Positions 1 through 12,298 of a stretch of DNA of 64,000 nt are shown here, one piece after another. Under the pieces are notes generated by a model that searched no databases, was not told the DNA's origin, and saw only the letters and a list, made by a program, of their open reading frames with translations. Positions within the stretch are counted from its first letter, which is position 1. The number at the start of each line of letters is the position of its first letter. The DNA lies in NCBI RefSeq assembly GCF_028554725.1, contig NC_071667.1, positions 80,452,001 to 80,516,000 on the forward strand, written 5' to 3'. The stretch comes from Zeugodacus cucurbitae (lineage: Eukaryota > Arthropoda > Insecta > Diptera > Tephritidae). The position numbers and the translations under genes were made by a program.

Positions 1-1944
1 TCTAGGATAATTTAATTTTTTTTTTGCAAGATAAAATATTGTAATTACACTATACCCCAAAGCCGATGTTTTTCTGGGAATTGAACAAAACTAAATATTT
101 TCATAAGTAAAAAAAAAATATTATACGACTTTCGAAGTTAGCCTCCAAAATCCAAATCCAAAAATCTAATATATTAAACTTTTTCGTCAAGCTGATATGA
201 CAGATGCTATGAAGTGTCAAAGTTTCATCTTCTTAAAAATAAAATAATTATACAAATAAATACAGATTATTTCGATATCTGGGATTTTTTTGTTGCTATA
301 TTATGTAATTATTAATAATTTTTTTTAAAAAGTACTTTTTCGAACTTCGAATGCAAATACTTCGATTTTGGATGTTAACTTCGATAATCAGCCTCCAGGG
401 AAAAATTAATTTGGTCCAATACCCAGGCGAGTGTTGTACAGTGTAATCGATACGAGGTTTATTAGAAGAACATCCAATGCTTTATCGAATTCTATAATTG
501 AGCTAATGTTTTAAATATTGATTTGGATGCATTATAAAACTGGAGACTCAATTGCAAGATAATTAAGCATTTAATAAATAATTAAGCCACATCCGCTTTA
601 AAGCACAATTCGTGCGCTTTAGCTTTACCAAAAAACTGCACAATCATAGCTTAATCAATTTTGTTTTTGTAGATTATAAAATGATTTAACGAAAGCGAGA
701 TCATTAATTATTGAGTGTAAATAAGAGCATGTCGGGCGCATTCCGGGCGCGAGTCTATTTCGGTGCATAGCAAAGCATGCACCTGCCCATGGCTTGGTAA
801 TATTTGATACATACATACTCACATATAATATGTTGTATGTATGTTCATATGTGCGCACATACGCTGAGTACTTAACGCTGAATGTCATGTGAGAATAAAA
901 CTTGCAACTCATTACTTTTATTAGGCTTATTATGTGTACGAAATAAAAAAAAATACTTGAAACGGCCTTGAAAGGCCAACTAGCGGTAATTGGAGTGCAC
1001 AAACACACAATCATACATATTTTGATATATATTTTCTTTCTATAAAAGCCTTAAAGCTAGGCTTAAAGCACCAATACAAATACAAACAAACTGCTTGTGT
1101 AGTTTGAATGAAAGTAAGTAGCAATGAACGATTATGCCGTTGAATGCAGCCAATTGAGCAATCCCAAATAGTTTCGATTTTCATATACATATTCATGCCT
1201 TTTCGTATGTGTGTGTGTGCACAAAAAGCGTAATGAAATGCAACAATGCCACTTTGCCATTGTCCCCAACGACTCATGGACATATTGACAGATCTATTGT
1301 AGCTACAAATTACCAGTTTCATATGCTGTTTCACAGATCAACAATTGAAATGTACCAGCACTCAGCATAACTATTTCACCAAATTTGGCAATGACAATTA
1401 TATGTTAACGGTAAATACCTCGATAGATAAGTGTGTATGTGTGTTAAAAATGTCATTGATAAATATGATACGCTAATTTAGTAGTTCGTTGGAAATTGAC
1501 ATGAAATGCAGAGATTTTGCCATACTTTTGCAAAATATTTCAATAAATGTGAAATGGTGCATATATCAGTTTGAAACTTGTTTTTTTCGAACTTATTACA
1601 CCCGAAATACTACTTTCAATAAATTCGTAATGTAATGATTACTATATTTATACAAACCATTATGCAAATAGGTCACTATAAAAATTCGAAATTATTTTTA
1701 GAAAGAAAATCCTAAGCCCTTGAGTTCAGACATGTGTTGAAAATACCATAAGAAATGCATAAGCAAATTGACAGCGCTTGTGACATTTCGAAAGTGAAAA
1801 GTAAATTTCGAATAATTAATGTTTTGAGTATTACAAATTTATTTAATTGTGTGTATTTGCATTGATAAATTTAATTTTGATGGAAAGGGAGTATTTCAGG
1901 CTTTAACTTTGAAAAATTACTATAAAAAATATTATTAAAAAAAT
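1..1944. other. Gene-free AT-rich DNA
   Basis: No supported gene. The minus-strand reading frames between about 655 and 1334 have no recognisable domain, no cuticle-like sequence and no codon pattern like the real genes, so I treat them as chance. Short CA/GT-rich and ATGT-rich tracts occur near 800-850 and 1190-1220. Confidence 0.6.
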
Positions 1945-2275
1945 TTTCAGCAAATTTTTTTATGACTAAATCGATCATTGCAAAAAATAATTCTCGAAAT
2001 TCACAATTTTTTTCGAAAATGCCAAATTACTTTTAAAAATATTTTTAAAAAAATTGACAGCTTATTTCTTATGAATAAATTGACGCGAACAAATTGATCA
2101 TTGCAAAAAAAATTTTGAAATTCCAAATTTTTTTTCGAAATGCTATTTTAGTATTAAAAATGTTTTTAAACAAAATTTCAGCGCATATTTTACCATTAAT
2201 TTGAATAGCATAAATAAAAATAAATTTTCGAAATTCACGTTTTTTTTCGAAATTGCAATTAGTGTCCCAAAATCA
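1945..2275. repeat. Degenerate tandem repeat, about three 105-125 bp units
   Basis: Three successive blocks (roughly 1945-2052, 2053-2175 and 2176-2275) repeat the same order of motifs: a TTTCAGC or TGACAGC start, an A-rich centre with ATTGCAAAAAA (units 1 and 2), then GAAATTC followed by a T-run and TTCGAAA. The units are diverged and AT-rich, so this looks like an old satellite-like array. No coding potential is seen. Confidence 0.55.
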
Positions 2276-4013
2276 AGCTCAATATATACCCCACAAGCCA
2301 TTCAAAAGTCATGCACCAAATATTGTCTATTGTATTTTTTTATTCGTTGAACCTAAACTATGAAAAATCACAATTTTGTCCAATGGCCGAGACTGCGTTT
2401 GAGGTCTTCCAACGTTATTTTTTGGCGATTCAATGTTCGATGATGAGTGACAAAGTAGTTCAATGAGTCCGAATGGTTGTTGATTGAATGGTGTGAAGTG
2501 TGAAAATTAGCTTCTTCTCTGACATAACCGAGCAGACGTGTTTTACTGAAATAAAAAAAAATATACAAATCAGTAAATTTATAAATAAAGTACAAAATTA
2601 TTGTTTCTCTAAGCACTCACCGTAACTGCAAAACACGCGCACTTAATATTTCTTAAAGCGCCGCTGCTCAGCCAGGATTCCCACAAATGGCATTGAATTT
2701 GGAATGGAAGACTAAAAACTGAATTTAAATATTTTTCATCGAACTCCTCAGACTCAACACAAAACACTGAATGAGGATGCTTGGTGTTGCAACCCATATT
2801 TATATCTGCAGCGCAAGTTAAAGTGTTCTCTTTCAAGAACTTAACCACACACACACTCATAACTCGTACTGCATCTCAGCACAAACTTGCACAATTCCTT
2901 GTTGACAAGTACAATCTACACATAGAAACTTATATGAAATCACAACTACTTGCAGACATATTATACATATATACATTAGCGAATGTCTCCCTTTTCCACT
3001 TTTTACTCACCAGTCTGGTTCTGCTCATCCAGATTTGATTTTTTTTATTCATGCTCCTGCCAGCCTTGTGATGCAATACAATTGAAGGGGCGCTGCTTTA
3101 TTTCTTTGCATTCTACTCCAGCGCGCAGACTTTGCCGCTGAAATTGTATTATGATTTTTTTGCCTCGTAAATACATGTAATATAGTCTTACGAAACGGCG
3201 AAAAAAATGCAAAGACATTTCTGCAAAAAAAAGAAAAAACTGACATCTTGTAAGAGATGCGTTCTCCAGCTTTTCAACCCACTAGGGAATTAAATTTAGT
3301 TTTTGTTTTCAACTGAAACCATTTTTTTTAAATAAAGAATTGGATCGAGCTTACAAAAATAGGTTCTATAATTACTTACCGGATAACTTTTATATTATAA
3401 TTACACTGCGCTTGAACCCGATATTATTTACAGCTTATATAATACTGTGTCCATAGCATTAAAGTGATCCGAGTAGTCAAAATTTTGTTGTAGTTATTAT
3501 TTTCCGGATTTGTTATTAGTTTTGAGATGTTTCATATTGACATTTCTGGGTTTCCAGATTGGATCAAGTTTTAGATGTTTAAGATTGAAACAAATAACAT
3601 CAAAGATCACAATAAATCATCTATAGAGCCTTGTTTTGGATTGAACAATCATGAACCAAAAATCAGGTAGGAGTACCTATTAAATGTGTGAGCGAGATCT
3701 ATACGTCGGGACAGAAATCTAATACCTAAAGGTTCAATAAGTATGAACTAGATTCAAATAAAAACTTCAGAATGGCATAGCTTAGATTAGATTGGTATGG
3801 TATTTTAAAAGGTTATGTGGCCTCACTATCGATATCTCTTTTAGGTTCTCATACTGCGAGGCCCCAAATGCTAGAGCAGTTGCTCTTGACATTTGCTGCA
3901 GTCATTTGTCATCGATCTCCCAGCCCCGACTTCAAAATAATCATAACTATAAATAAAGACTTCTCAGGGGCTTTAGGTCTATAGGTTTCAATCGTAAAAG
4001 TTGACTTTAATCA
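2276..4013. other. Gene-free intergenic DNA
   Basis: Short frames occur on both strands at 2368-3246 but have no recognisable product, and none joins across plausible splice sites into a known family. Nothing else is supported. Confidence 0.5.
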
Positions 4014-4690
4014 GTAAGGAAAGGCTAAGTTCGGGTGTCACCGAACATTTTATACTCTAGCAATTTGTTTATTTATTTATAGCTATTAATATAACAAAAA
4101 ATTTGACTCACATATTCGGCATGTATGTATGTATATGGTATTTTAGTCCTTTGAAGTTGTGAAAACCCTAATATTAGTATATGGGAGATAGCGGATGTTA
4201 TGACTCGATTTCACTAATTTTTGGAACGGAGACATATAATTAGAAGAAACATATTCCCTCTCAATTTCTTCTAAATATCTGAGAGACTTACATATATTTT
4301 CGGTAAAAAATTTGATAGAAGCACCGATGTCCTCATGGTTGTGATCCGATTTGGACTATTTTCACAACATATCATTGGGAAGCTAGGAAGATATTACAAA
4401 CCGAATTTCATTGAAATTAAATAGTTTCGGAGATATGGTTTTTGACCCATAAGTACATCTTTTTAATTAAATTTAAGGTAGTTTTCCTTACTGAATTTAA
4501 GCATTTTTAGTAGTTTTCAACATAACCTTTCTTGCACAGACGGACAGACATCCGGATTTCAAATCTACTCGTCACCCTGATCACGTTGGTATATATGACA
4601 CTATATCTAACTCTTTTAGTTTTAGGTGTTATAAACAACGGTTATGTGAACAAAACTATTATACTCTCTTAGCAATTTTGATGTTGTAAA
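4014..4690. repeat. Dispersed repeat, family R1x (fullest copy)
   Basis: Starts with GTAAGGAAAGGCTAAGTTCGG followed by an ACCGAACATTTTATACTCT segment and ends near a GTTCACATAACC-type inverted segment with TATTATACTCTCTTAGCAA. The same start and internal order recur at 36170-36790, in degraded form at 33821-33950, and around 56829-57236 plus 58171-58260. Both ends carry a TATACTCT...AGCAA motif. It has no intact coding frame, so it is probably a non-autonomous or long-dead mobile element; its class is unknown. Confidence 0.6.
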
Positions 4691-6631
4691 AAAGGCCAAT
4701 GCTGTTTTATTCGTTATTCAGTTAGATTACTGATCCAACCCGACTTAAATACATTAATATATAGCTATCAAACCCCGTGGAAATCTCTATCAATCTTAAT
4801 CAACCTCGCACAATATGATCAATATTTTCCCTATAGGGCCGCCGTGAACATATGGCTGCTTGAGGGAGCTGCATGTAACCTACAACAAAAGCGCCCAGGT
4901 GCACATAAAGTAAATGATTTTACTTTAAAAATTCTGTAAAGGAACAGACGGTAGACGGTACAACTAAACTAATGGATCTTGTAAGAATTTTTCACTGACC
5001 TTGGAAACTTAAACCCTTTCATGATTTTTACAAGTATAAATTAAGCACACACACCGACGCACACACACGAGAGTGTGAACCCACGTCTACAGGTATGCCA
5101 TTTCCAAAATAACAAACAAACTTGTTTACGAAAAGTGGAGAAGCATAAAAAGCTGTAAACGGCAGGTGTAGCCACAGAACGAAATATTTCGTAGACACAC
5201 TATTGTGCGAGTATTGGCTTATTTGTGATCTTTTTGGACTATTTTTTGCAATTTTTATTTTTATTTCACTTTTTATGCGAAGATCTAAAACGATAACTGA
5301 CGTATTTGCCATTTATTTGCGCTCAACTCGCATAGTAGTTGCATCCTTAATTGTAACTTCGTGAACTGAATAAACAAACCGACATGATCACACACATCCA
5401 TATTTACATACATACATATATACAAACAAGTAGCGTGGCTTGCGAAGTGCATTGGCACATAATGAATTGAATGTGTTTCCTTGGTGCTTGTTTTCGAATT
5501 CAAATCGTTTTTTTTGTCTTCTTGTATTTGTATGTCTGATTAAAAGTTGTCTGAATACTCATGTATGGGAGAAAAAAATCCCTCGATCACATCACGAAGG
5601 GTTGATTCTAGTGTCTGTGTCGGTCATTGCACTTTCAATGAGCTTTCAGCATTTTGTAATGAGCACATCGCATTTAGCCGCTGCCAAAGGATCCACACAA
5701 TTGATCGGCACAAAGCAGATGAGCCTCAAAAAACAGGTCAGCCCAATGGCCATAAATAAGCATTTCTATGAACTCTGTTTACCTCCAGCCAGAGTCTTAA
5801 CTTGCCGGCACAATAGATTTCAACACTTACGTTTGTATGTAGCGCACACAAGTTTATTACAGAGTTGAAAGAGTTGAAAAGAAGTCGGTCAAAAGGAAGA
5901 ATTGCAAATCCCATTGTATTCGCTTTTTTTTTACTTAACGCTCCACAAAAGCATAACATAACTTGCTAAAAACTTCTTGCGCCCTTTGTTACGTACATAT
6001 ATTGTAAAGGTGACTTTAAGGTGGCTAGATGCAGAGAATAAAATTTTACTTTGTATAAAGACTGTTCACATCAGCTATTTGCCTCACCGTGATAGGGATG
6101 AATGATTAATACAAGGAAAGAAAATACAAGAAATTCTATGTTCTACCAAATGTTCTGAAAATGCATTGATCTTTGGTTAGATCGCGCCTAAAAGCAAAAA
6201 TCTCTATCTCAAAGTACTAAGTACTTTCATGAAATTTCATTCTATAGTTCTCAAGTTCTTGGTTTAAAAATGACGCTATCTATGGAAAAGGTACTAGGAA
6301 ACACTAGGGGAAGCAACGCTGAATAAAAGCAATGGGTTGATAAGTTTTGTGGCAAAACCAGTTCACTGAATTTCGTCATAATCTTAGCAGCACACATTTT
6401 GCACCACGTTCAGAAAGGTCTTCAGAGGCATTAGTCTTTGAATTTTGTGATTTGTGAAAATTAATGACACATCGAAATATTATTAAAGACCTCAGTTCTA
6501 TTGACAATCTGCCGAATGGCTGTTGCTCGTTGAAAGTCGTCCGAAAACAACAACAACAACAGAGAGTCAGATTTTAGCCAGTATCTTTTTGGAATAATTT
6601 TTGAGATCATTATTTGGATTTATTGAATGTC
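4691..6631. other. Gene-free intergenic DNA
   Basis: Contains a CA-rich simple tract near 5040-5075, an (AAC)n tract near 6545-6562 and several short overlapping frames on both strands (5028-5959) with no recognisable domain. An exact FTZ-F1-type octamer in reverse orientation (TGACCTTGG) lies near 4996, but no gene is close. Nothing else is supported. Confidence 0.5.
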
Positions 6632-6866
6632 GAGTTCACAGTCCAAATACTATTCAGTCCGAGTACCATTTTAAATTCTTTATGTAAACTATTGACTTTA
6701 CTGAAAAATACTCAGCGTTTCGTTAAACAAAATACAGGATATCAATTTATATATTTTTTATTTAACTTCGAAATAAATTATCATAAAATTATCAACAATT
6801 CGTTGGGCGCTTACGCACTCGTCGGATTAAAATCAGGTTTGGAAATGTTCACTTCTCTTTGAGTTA
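6632..6866 (-). repeat. 3' flank of CP1, inverted homolog of the CP4 3' flank
   Basis: Read on the minus strand, the stop codon and about 230 bp beyond it match 16576-16805 on the plus strand, including the poly(A) signal (AATAAA, minus, about 6757-6762) and more than 100 bp past it. The two copies lie in opposite orientation about 10 kb apart. The homology covers non-coding DNA, so it marks shared ancestry of the CP1 and CP4 3' ends rather than selection on protein. Confidence 0.8.
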
Positions 6867-7508
6867 ATGATGGTAAGCTACAGCTGGAGCGGCATAAGAT
6901 GCGTAATGGGCAGCTGGAGCGGCATAGTGGGCCACTGGGGCAGCATAGTGAGCTACGGGGGCAACTGTCTTGACTACAGCAGGGGCGGAGTAGTGGGCAA
7001 CTGGAGCGGCGTAGTGAGCGACTGGAGCAACGGTCTTGACGACTGCTGGGGCAGCATAATGAGCAACTGGAGCCACGGCAACAGCTTTTACGAGAGGTTC
7101 ACGGTTGACAACAGCGTTGAAACCATTGATAGGATCAGCAGAGTATTGTACAGTGCGTTTGTAACCATCAGCATCGATCAGAGAGTATTCACCGCGGACC
7201 ACATCACCATCACGTTCCTCCACTTGGCTCTTGGAATCACCGGTGAGTTTGTCATCAACGCCATAAGAGTATTTGTACTGAGGATGAGGATCGTATTCCT
7301 CGGATTTCACAACGACTTTTTGGGCTACTGCCACTGGTGCTGCGTGCACGGCGACGGCTGGTGCGGCATGGTACACTGGACCAGCTGGTATGTAGCCAGC
7401 GCTGGCTACGGCGACGAAAGCGAGTGCGAATACAAACTGCAAAACAAATTTGCTTATTAATGTCACATATACCACATATTTTCTGATTGAACTTACCTTG
7501 AAAGCCAT
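6864..7508 (-). CDS. CP1: RR-2 cuticular protein (Ccp84A-type)
   Basis: Two exons on the minus strand, 7497-7508 (Met-Ala-Phe-Lys) and 6864-7436, joined across a 60-bp GTAAGT...GCAG intron, give 194 residues. Residues 1-17 are a signal peptide ending Ala-Ser-Ala before Gly18. Residues about 51-118 are the Rebers-Riddiford RR-2 chitin-binding domain (EEYDPHPQY start, [12 protein letters not shown] core, [11 protein letters not shown] end). The tail has five PVAHY and two VVKTV modules and ends AYHH. Family knowledge: RR-2 proteins are secreted and bind chitin in rigid cuticle. The mature protein is identical to that of CP2, with one signal-peptide difference (Phe7 versus Leu7), although synonymous differences are visible. 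The gene is head-to-head with CP2 across 1,397 bp. Its 3' flank matches CP4, not CP2. The longer frame starting at 7583 is rejected because it reads through the intron and 5'UTR. Confidence 0.95.
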   Translation of the reverse strand: MAFKVSSIRKYVVYVTLISKFVLQFVFALAFVAVASAGYIPAGPVYHAAPAVAVHAAPVAVAQKVVVKSEEYDPHPQYKYSYGVDDKLTGDSKSQVEERDGDVVRGEYSLIDADGYKRTVQYSADPINGFNAVVNREPLVKAVAVAPVAHYAAPAVVKTVAPVAHYAAPVAHYSAPAVVKTVAPVAHYAAPVAHYAAPAAHYASYAAPAVAYHH

Positions 7509-7566
7509 ATCGAAATTTAGCTGATTATTGGTTGAGTTCTTTGCGAATGCGAAGACAAGAAGTGAA

Positions 7567-7601
7567 TGATACATACCCGTCAATTTGCTGACACTTTTAT
7601 A
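7567..7601 (-). promoter_or_regulatory. CP1 core promoter
   Basis: TATAAAA (minus, 7601 down to 7595) followed 34 bases later by an ATCATTCACTTC initiator, predicted start A at 7567. The 5'UTR would be about 59 nt. Confidence 0.75.
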
Positions 7602-7608
7602 CTAGTGC

Positions 7609-8795
7609 AACTCATAATTTGGTCTTGAAATTTCTGGCCTGTGCTTTTGCTCTGTAATCTATTTCTTTTTCTAAAACCTGTTCAGCTGCATTTCGTCATA
7701 GGGCTAACATACATATATACACTCTTTTAATATTTTGAAGCTAATATGCTGCAAATGATGCAGTTATGAAAACCGTTAGATGTACATATGTGTTGTTATA
7801 TACTAAATAAACGTATTTTTGATATCTAACGAGAAACAACAACCACTTTTTATGTTCTATAGAAACGTTATTCAAAATAGAGCGCGATCAAAAAGATCTT
7901 CTTAAAAACAATTCAACTAAATAACGGTTTTTATGTCTTTTACCATGAAATTATACTTAATTGGTAAGGTGTTCCCTATAATTTCCGTGATCGATTAGGA
8001 GATTTTGAAGTACTCAGATATTCTTGCAATAAGCATAATCTAATTTAAAGGTTTATACTATGATCTTTCATCTAAGGACAGTTTTGAAGCAGCTGGTTCT
8101 TCTGTAGGATCTGTTTTTGGCAATTTAAGTCTGGCGCTACCTACCGGATAGTTTTTTAAACCTATCCATATATATTTTTACAGAACTAACATGACTAACC
8201 AAATATTTTCAGAACCGGTTTCTGGACCTCTATAAATTTTAGCATTTTTAGGTGCATTTTATGTGTTTTATAGAAATTTTTAGTGTCCAAAATAATCCCA
8301 AAAGTTTTGGAGAGCTGCCAAATGAGATGGAATAATATCAGACCTTCAGAGAAACGATGGATCATATGGATGTTTGCTAAACATATATAAGTACATAATA
8401 AAACATAAAGTTTTATTTTTTTTATTCGAACAATTCTGAAATGGGCTTATTTCTTAACAAAATCAATATATTTGTATCCAATGTACATATGTATGTTCCA
8501 TAAGGCATCACTATACCAGAAAACCTCCTACTGTTTGAATGAATAGCAGATCGTCAGCTGGCTATTTAGGCTTAAGCTTGATACTAATTGTAAAGTCGTT
8601 TATAACTAATTTATTTCACTGCAGGAATGCCGCTACATCAATGACGCAACGAACATGCCTACACACGATTGTAATTATATTAGTAAAGCACTCAATTACC
8701 ACGGTTTATCTTAAGTATTTCATATATATTTGTTGATACTACATGTGTAAACATTCGAAAGTACAGTTAGCTTCAAGTAAAGGCATTGCAAAAAG
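7609..8795. other. Divergent intergenic region between CP1 and CP2
   Basis: Lies between two head-to-head promoters, so it should carry upstream control for both. No mobile element with clear ends is seen. The plus frames at 8539-8736 and 8743-9183 are chance or cross the CP2 promoter and intron. Confidence 0.5.
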
Positions 8796-8835
8796 TATAA
8801 AAACATTTTCGATATCATATTTGGCATCATTCACT
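8796..8835 (+). promoter_or_regulatory. CP2 core promoter
   Basis: TATAAAA at 8796-8802; initiator ATCATTCACTTC with predicted start A at 8829, 33 bases after the first T of the TATA box. GACAAAGAAC at +23 is shared with the other genes of this subfamily. Predicted 5'UTR about 77 nt. Confidence 0.8.
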
Positions 8836-8905
8836 TCTCGCATTCGCTGTGACAAAGAACCAACCGCACATTTAACTCCGAAATTATTCAACACATTTCG
8901 TAAAC

Positions 8906-9574
8906 ATGGCATTCAAGGTAATTTTGGCGTTTGCTTGAGATTAAAGCAACCTGATCTAATTACTTGTCAATATCAATTAATTTGTATTTGTCTCTTTGCA
9001 GTTTGTACTCGCACTCGCTTTCGTCGCCGTAGCCAGCGCTGGTTACATACCAGCTGGTCCAGTGTACCATGCCGCACCAGCCGTCGCCGTGCACGCAGCA
9101 CCAGTGGCAGTAGCCCAAAAAGTCGTTGTGAAATCGGAGGAATACGATCCTCATCCTCAGTACAAATACTCTTATGGCGTTGATGACAAACTCACTGGTG
9201 ATTCCAAGAGCCAAGTGGAGGAACGTGATGGTGATGTGGTCCGCGGTGAATACTCTCTGATCGATGCTGATGGTTACAAACGCACTGTCCAATACTCTGC
9301 TGATCCTATCAATGGTTTCAACGCTGTTGTCAACCGTGAACCTCTCGTAAAAGCTGTTGCCGTAGCTCCAGTTGCTCACTATGCTGCCCCAGCTGTAGTC
9401 AAGACCGTTGCTCCAGTTGCCCACTACGCCGCTCCAGTTGCTCACTACTCAGCCCCAGCTGTGGTCAAGACTGTCGCTCCCGTAGCTCACTATGCTGCCC
9501 CAGTGGCTCATTACGCCGCTCCAGCTGCCCATTACGCATCCTATGCCGCTCCTGCTGTAGCGTACCATCATTAA
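8906..9574 (+). CDS. CP2: RR-2 cuticular protein (type A unit)
   Basis: Exons 8906-8917 and 9002-9574; intron 84 bp (GTAATT...GCAG); 194 residues. After the signal peptide (cleavage after Ala17) come an Ala/Val-rich segment, the RR-2 domain at about 51-118 and a tail with five PVAHY modules ending AVAYHH. The start is fixed by the 12-nt MAFK exon shared with its paralogs and by the predicted cap site at 8829. The intron belongs to the type A group: its GTAATTTTGGC start and CTGATCTAATT block recur in CP3. A poly(A) signal AATAAA lies at 9698-9703, 124 bp past the stop. It differs from CP1 by one residue, while the two introns differ clearly, so the coding part has been kept alike by recent conversion or strong selection. 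Confidence 0.95.
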
Positions 9575-9782
9575 AGCCTGCCGAATGTTCAAATTTGAAT
9601 TGAAATGAGTGAATGTGTTATTGTGTTTGGAAATAATTTCCTTTGTTATTAAATATCAACATACATATATATTTATTTCAACATCCCAAGTTATTTAAAT
9701 AAAAGAAAACCGATAAATGAAAAATAAATCGTTTTAAATGCAAACTGCGATACATCCTGTAGATTAATAAAATATTGCATAC

Positions 9783-10246
9783 ATTTATGATAGGGTTCTT
9801 AAAATTATTCGATTAACCTGAAAACCGATTATTCGAATATCCGGTTTGTAACCGCTGGTACGAATATTAATCGGTTAGCACTATTCGATTAGTCGCAATG
9901 TTACGACTATTCGAATAGTCGTTCTACTGCGGTTATTCGAATAGTTATACTGTCACTATTCGAATAAACGAAAATTGTTTGAAACCCAAGCAGCCTTTGA
10001 TTTTTGTTTGTTTTTACTTGGTAAAATGTCAATTGTGCGCATTTTTCCTGTGTTTCACATTTTTCAATAAAAATAGAAATTTAATAAACTTACACTATTA
10101 TAATAGTCGACAACGAACGGTTAACCGAATAGTCGATGACTGACGACTATCCGAATAGTGCAAACCTAATATTATTATTCGAATAATGCCCTATTCGGTT
10201 AATTCGGTTAGTCGATTAGTCGAATACCAAGAGCTCTAATTTATAA
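9783..10246. mobile_element. hAT-like non-autonomous element with 8-bp target duplication
   Basis: The element spans 9791-10238 (448 bp). Left end TAGGGTTCTTAAAATTATTC and right end (reverse complement) TAGAGCTCTTGGTATTCGAC form imperfect terminal inverted repeats. Flanking 8-mers ATTTATGA (9783-9790) and ATTTATAA (10239-10246) match at 7 of 8 positions, the length expected for hAT transposases. The subterminal regions are packed with short palindromic ATTCGAATA/TAGTCGA motifs. No transposase frame is present. Confidence 0.7.
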
Positions 10247-12214
10247 TCTCAGGATGGTATTCCGTAGAGCTTCTTATAACACAAGTAAATATTGATTATC
10301 ACAAGCAGTACTGGATGTCAAGCCGAAATTGTAGATAAACTTGTCTTGTTTAAGTTCTTATTCATGTGAAAAACAATTGCAAAAAGAAACCCAACTTGTC
10401 CAAGTCTAAGCTTCGATATAACCAATATAATTTTGATTTTACAATATACGAGTATATCAGATATTAACTTGTATCTACACAAATTAGTAATTGGCCTAAA
10501 AGTTTGGATGTTATAATACCTAAGACCCAGAAATACTTTACTGGAAAATAATTAATTAAGTAGAATTATATTTTTTATATTTTTGATTTTAGATGCTGGA
10601 ATAGTTATTAAAACTGAATTTTAAATTCGAAAATAATCAATATTTTTTTTGTTGACATGAATAAACTTCGAAGCTGTTGGACAATTGTTTCGTGATTTGT
10701 CGGTAATTTGGTTCACATGTTGAGCTGCACAATTAAAAAAACTGGATAAAAAAATTTCCGTAATTAATGAAAAATGGGTTTTTAAAGATTTGATATTAAA
10801 AATAGGCTTGTTGCAAATTATCTGAACTCTGAATGATATCGAAAAATATCTAAACATTTGACAGTAGAATGAAGTGGATGTTGTTGTAATAAATGTTGCC
10901 GCAGAAAACTTTCCCCAACTAATCCGCTCGGCAAGAGCGGACAATCGTTGACGGAATCAAAATCTGAACTCATTGTTGTTACGTAGACCTGACTGACGTG
11001 AGAGCTAAGATCCTAAAGATGCTGTCCAGTTCACGATAATTGTCTCTGCGAAAGCTCTATGCAAAGTTGTCTCAAATTAATGAAAGCGATGATAAATGCT
11101 TGGTCGTAAGAACGACAATGAAAAGGCTATTGCCGAAGAAAATATGTCTTTTAGTAAAATTTTGGTTTTAACAATTTTGATGATTGGATGAGGTCGTAAA
11201 ACCACCTGACTGCAAGCGGATGCAAGTAAGCCATCATTATTCCCATTGTTGTCCAAAGTAAATGCTTGAGAACAATTTAGAAACTCCGTCGATTTGAGTT
11301 TTTCACCTTCGCTTTCCAATTTATTTCAAATATTGGGAGTATTTAACCCTTTTTAACAGGGTAAATGCTAGATATTCGCAAAGGTAAAATCGGCTTATCA
11401 CCCACCGCGAATGCTCTCATTCCATCGACCAAGTTTTTGGAGTCTTAGGAGTAAGTGCACTAAGATGACGGCTAATATACTACATTATTATTTCTTTCCA
11501 AAAAGTTGAAGTGTTTTGGCCTTTCCATTATTAACTGTATCCCGAAGTATTTGTTTCAAAACCACGTAACATCGTATTTGATAAAAAATTTTGTTTTTGT
11601 TACAAACAGTTTTGCAATTTGTCATCTCAATCTATACGAATAATGCCTTACACATAACTATAAAAAATACCAAGAAGATTGATAGTTGATCAAATCTTTA
11701 ATATCTTATATCAAAAATGACTGCAACTTAAACTGCCTTTAATAACTTCCATTGGTTCCTATGTTCCTTAAATTCGGTCCTTCCGATTGACTTATACTAC
11801 GTAATATCCGCTCTCTGCTATTTTATCAATTTATTTCTTAAATTCTTGAGATTAGCGATACTCGTATTATTTAATGTACGGCTCTGTCCACATTTTACCC
11901 TTCATTGCGTGTTATAAATATAACCGTAACTAATTGCAGCAATAGCAAAATGAAATACTTCAAACAAATTAAACACGTCTATACATACTACATACGTATG
12001 TTGATATGTACATATGCATGTATGTGTATTTAATTATGAGTCAAGCATACCTATGTATATTTGTATTTTTAATCTTTTCGCACGTCATTACCTGTGTGCG
12101 CGAAAGTTTATAAATTTGTATAAAGCGTACTAAATGCTTTGATAAAACGAACTGACCTGTCAAGGCACAATTGTACCATATTCGCACCAATAAAATTTAC
12201 GAACAGGTGGTTAG
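10247..12214. other. Gene-free intergenic DNA between CP2 and CP3
   Basis: No supported gene. Minus frames at 10621-10944 and 11077-11319 lack recognisable domains. The string GCTGTCCAGTTCACG at about 11021 recurs near 25382, hinting at an unidentified dispersed repeat. The last 100 bp carry the CP3 upstream motif described separately. Confidence 0.45.
12146..12165 (+). promoter_or_regulatory. CP3 upstream motif (AACTGACCTGTCAAGG)
   Basis: Variant of the conserved GAACTGAACTGTCAAGG block seen upstream of CP4, CP5, CP6 and CP9. Here it lies only 55 bp before the TATA box, against 133-165 bp in those genes. It contains the TCAAGG core of FTZ-F1-type sites but lacks the trailing TCA. Confidence 0.45.
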
Positions 12215-12254
12215 TATAAAATAGGCAGCAAACTCACATTTTATATCATTCACT
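12215..12254 (+). promoter_or_regulatory. CP3 core promoter
   Basis: TATAAAA at 12215-12221 and initiator ATCATTCACTTC, predicted start A at 12248 (33-base spacing). Confidence 0.8.
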
Positions 12255-12298
12255 TCTTACGTTCGTTGTGACAAAGAACCAACCACACTTCTCCAAAA

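Noticed and set aside
655..1334. Two adjacent minus-strand frames at the left edge
   Set aside because: No domain, no homology to anything I recognise, and no promoter or splice context.
5440..5959. Overlapping frames on both strands
   Set aside because: Three incompatible frames over the same DNA with no family signature; chance in AT-moderate DNA.
6867..7460. Long open frames opposite the cuticle genes (also at 8960-9445, 15892-16575, 19035-19496, 24284-24919, 35433-35852, 55112-55606, 59090-59815)
   Set aside because: They are reverse-strand reflections of biased, repetitive codons in the sense genes (runs of Trp/Ser/Gly/Asn), recur only because the genes are paralogs, and lack promoters or domains of their own.
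6864..7583. Single-exon reading of CP1 and CP11 with longer N-termini
   Set aside because: The extra residues come from 5'UTR or intron sequence; splicing gives the MAFK leader and a proper signal peptide, matching all paralogs.
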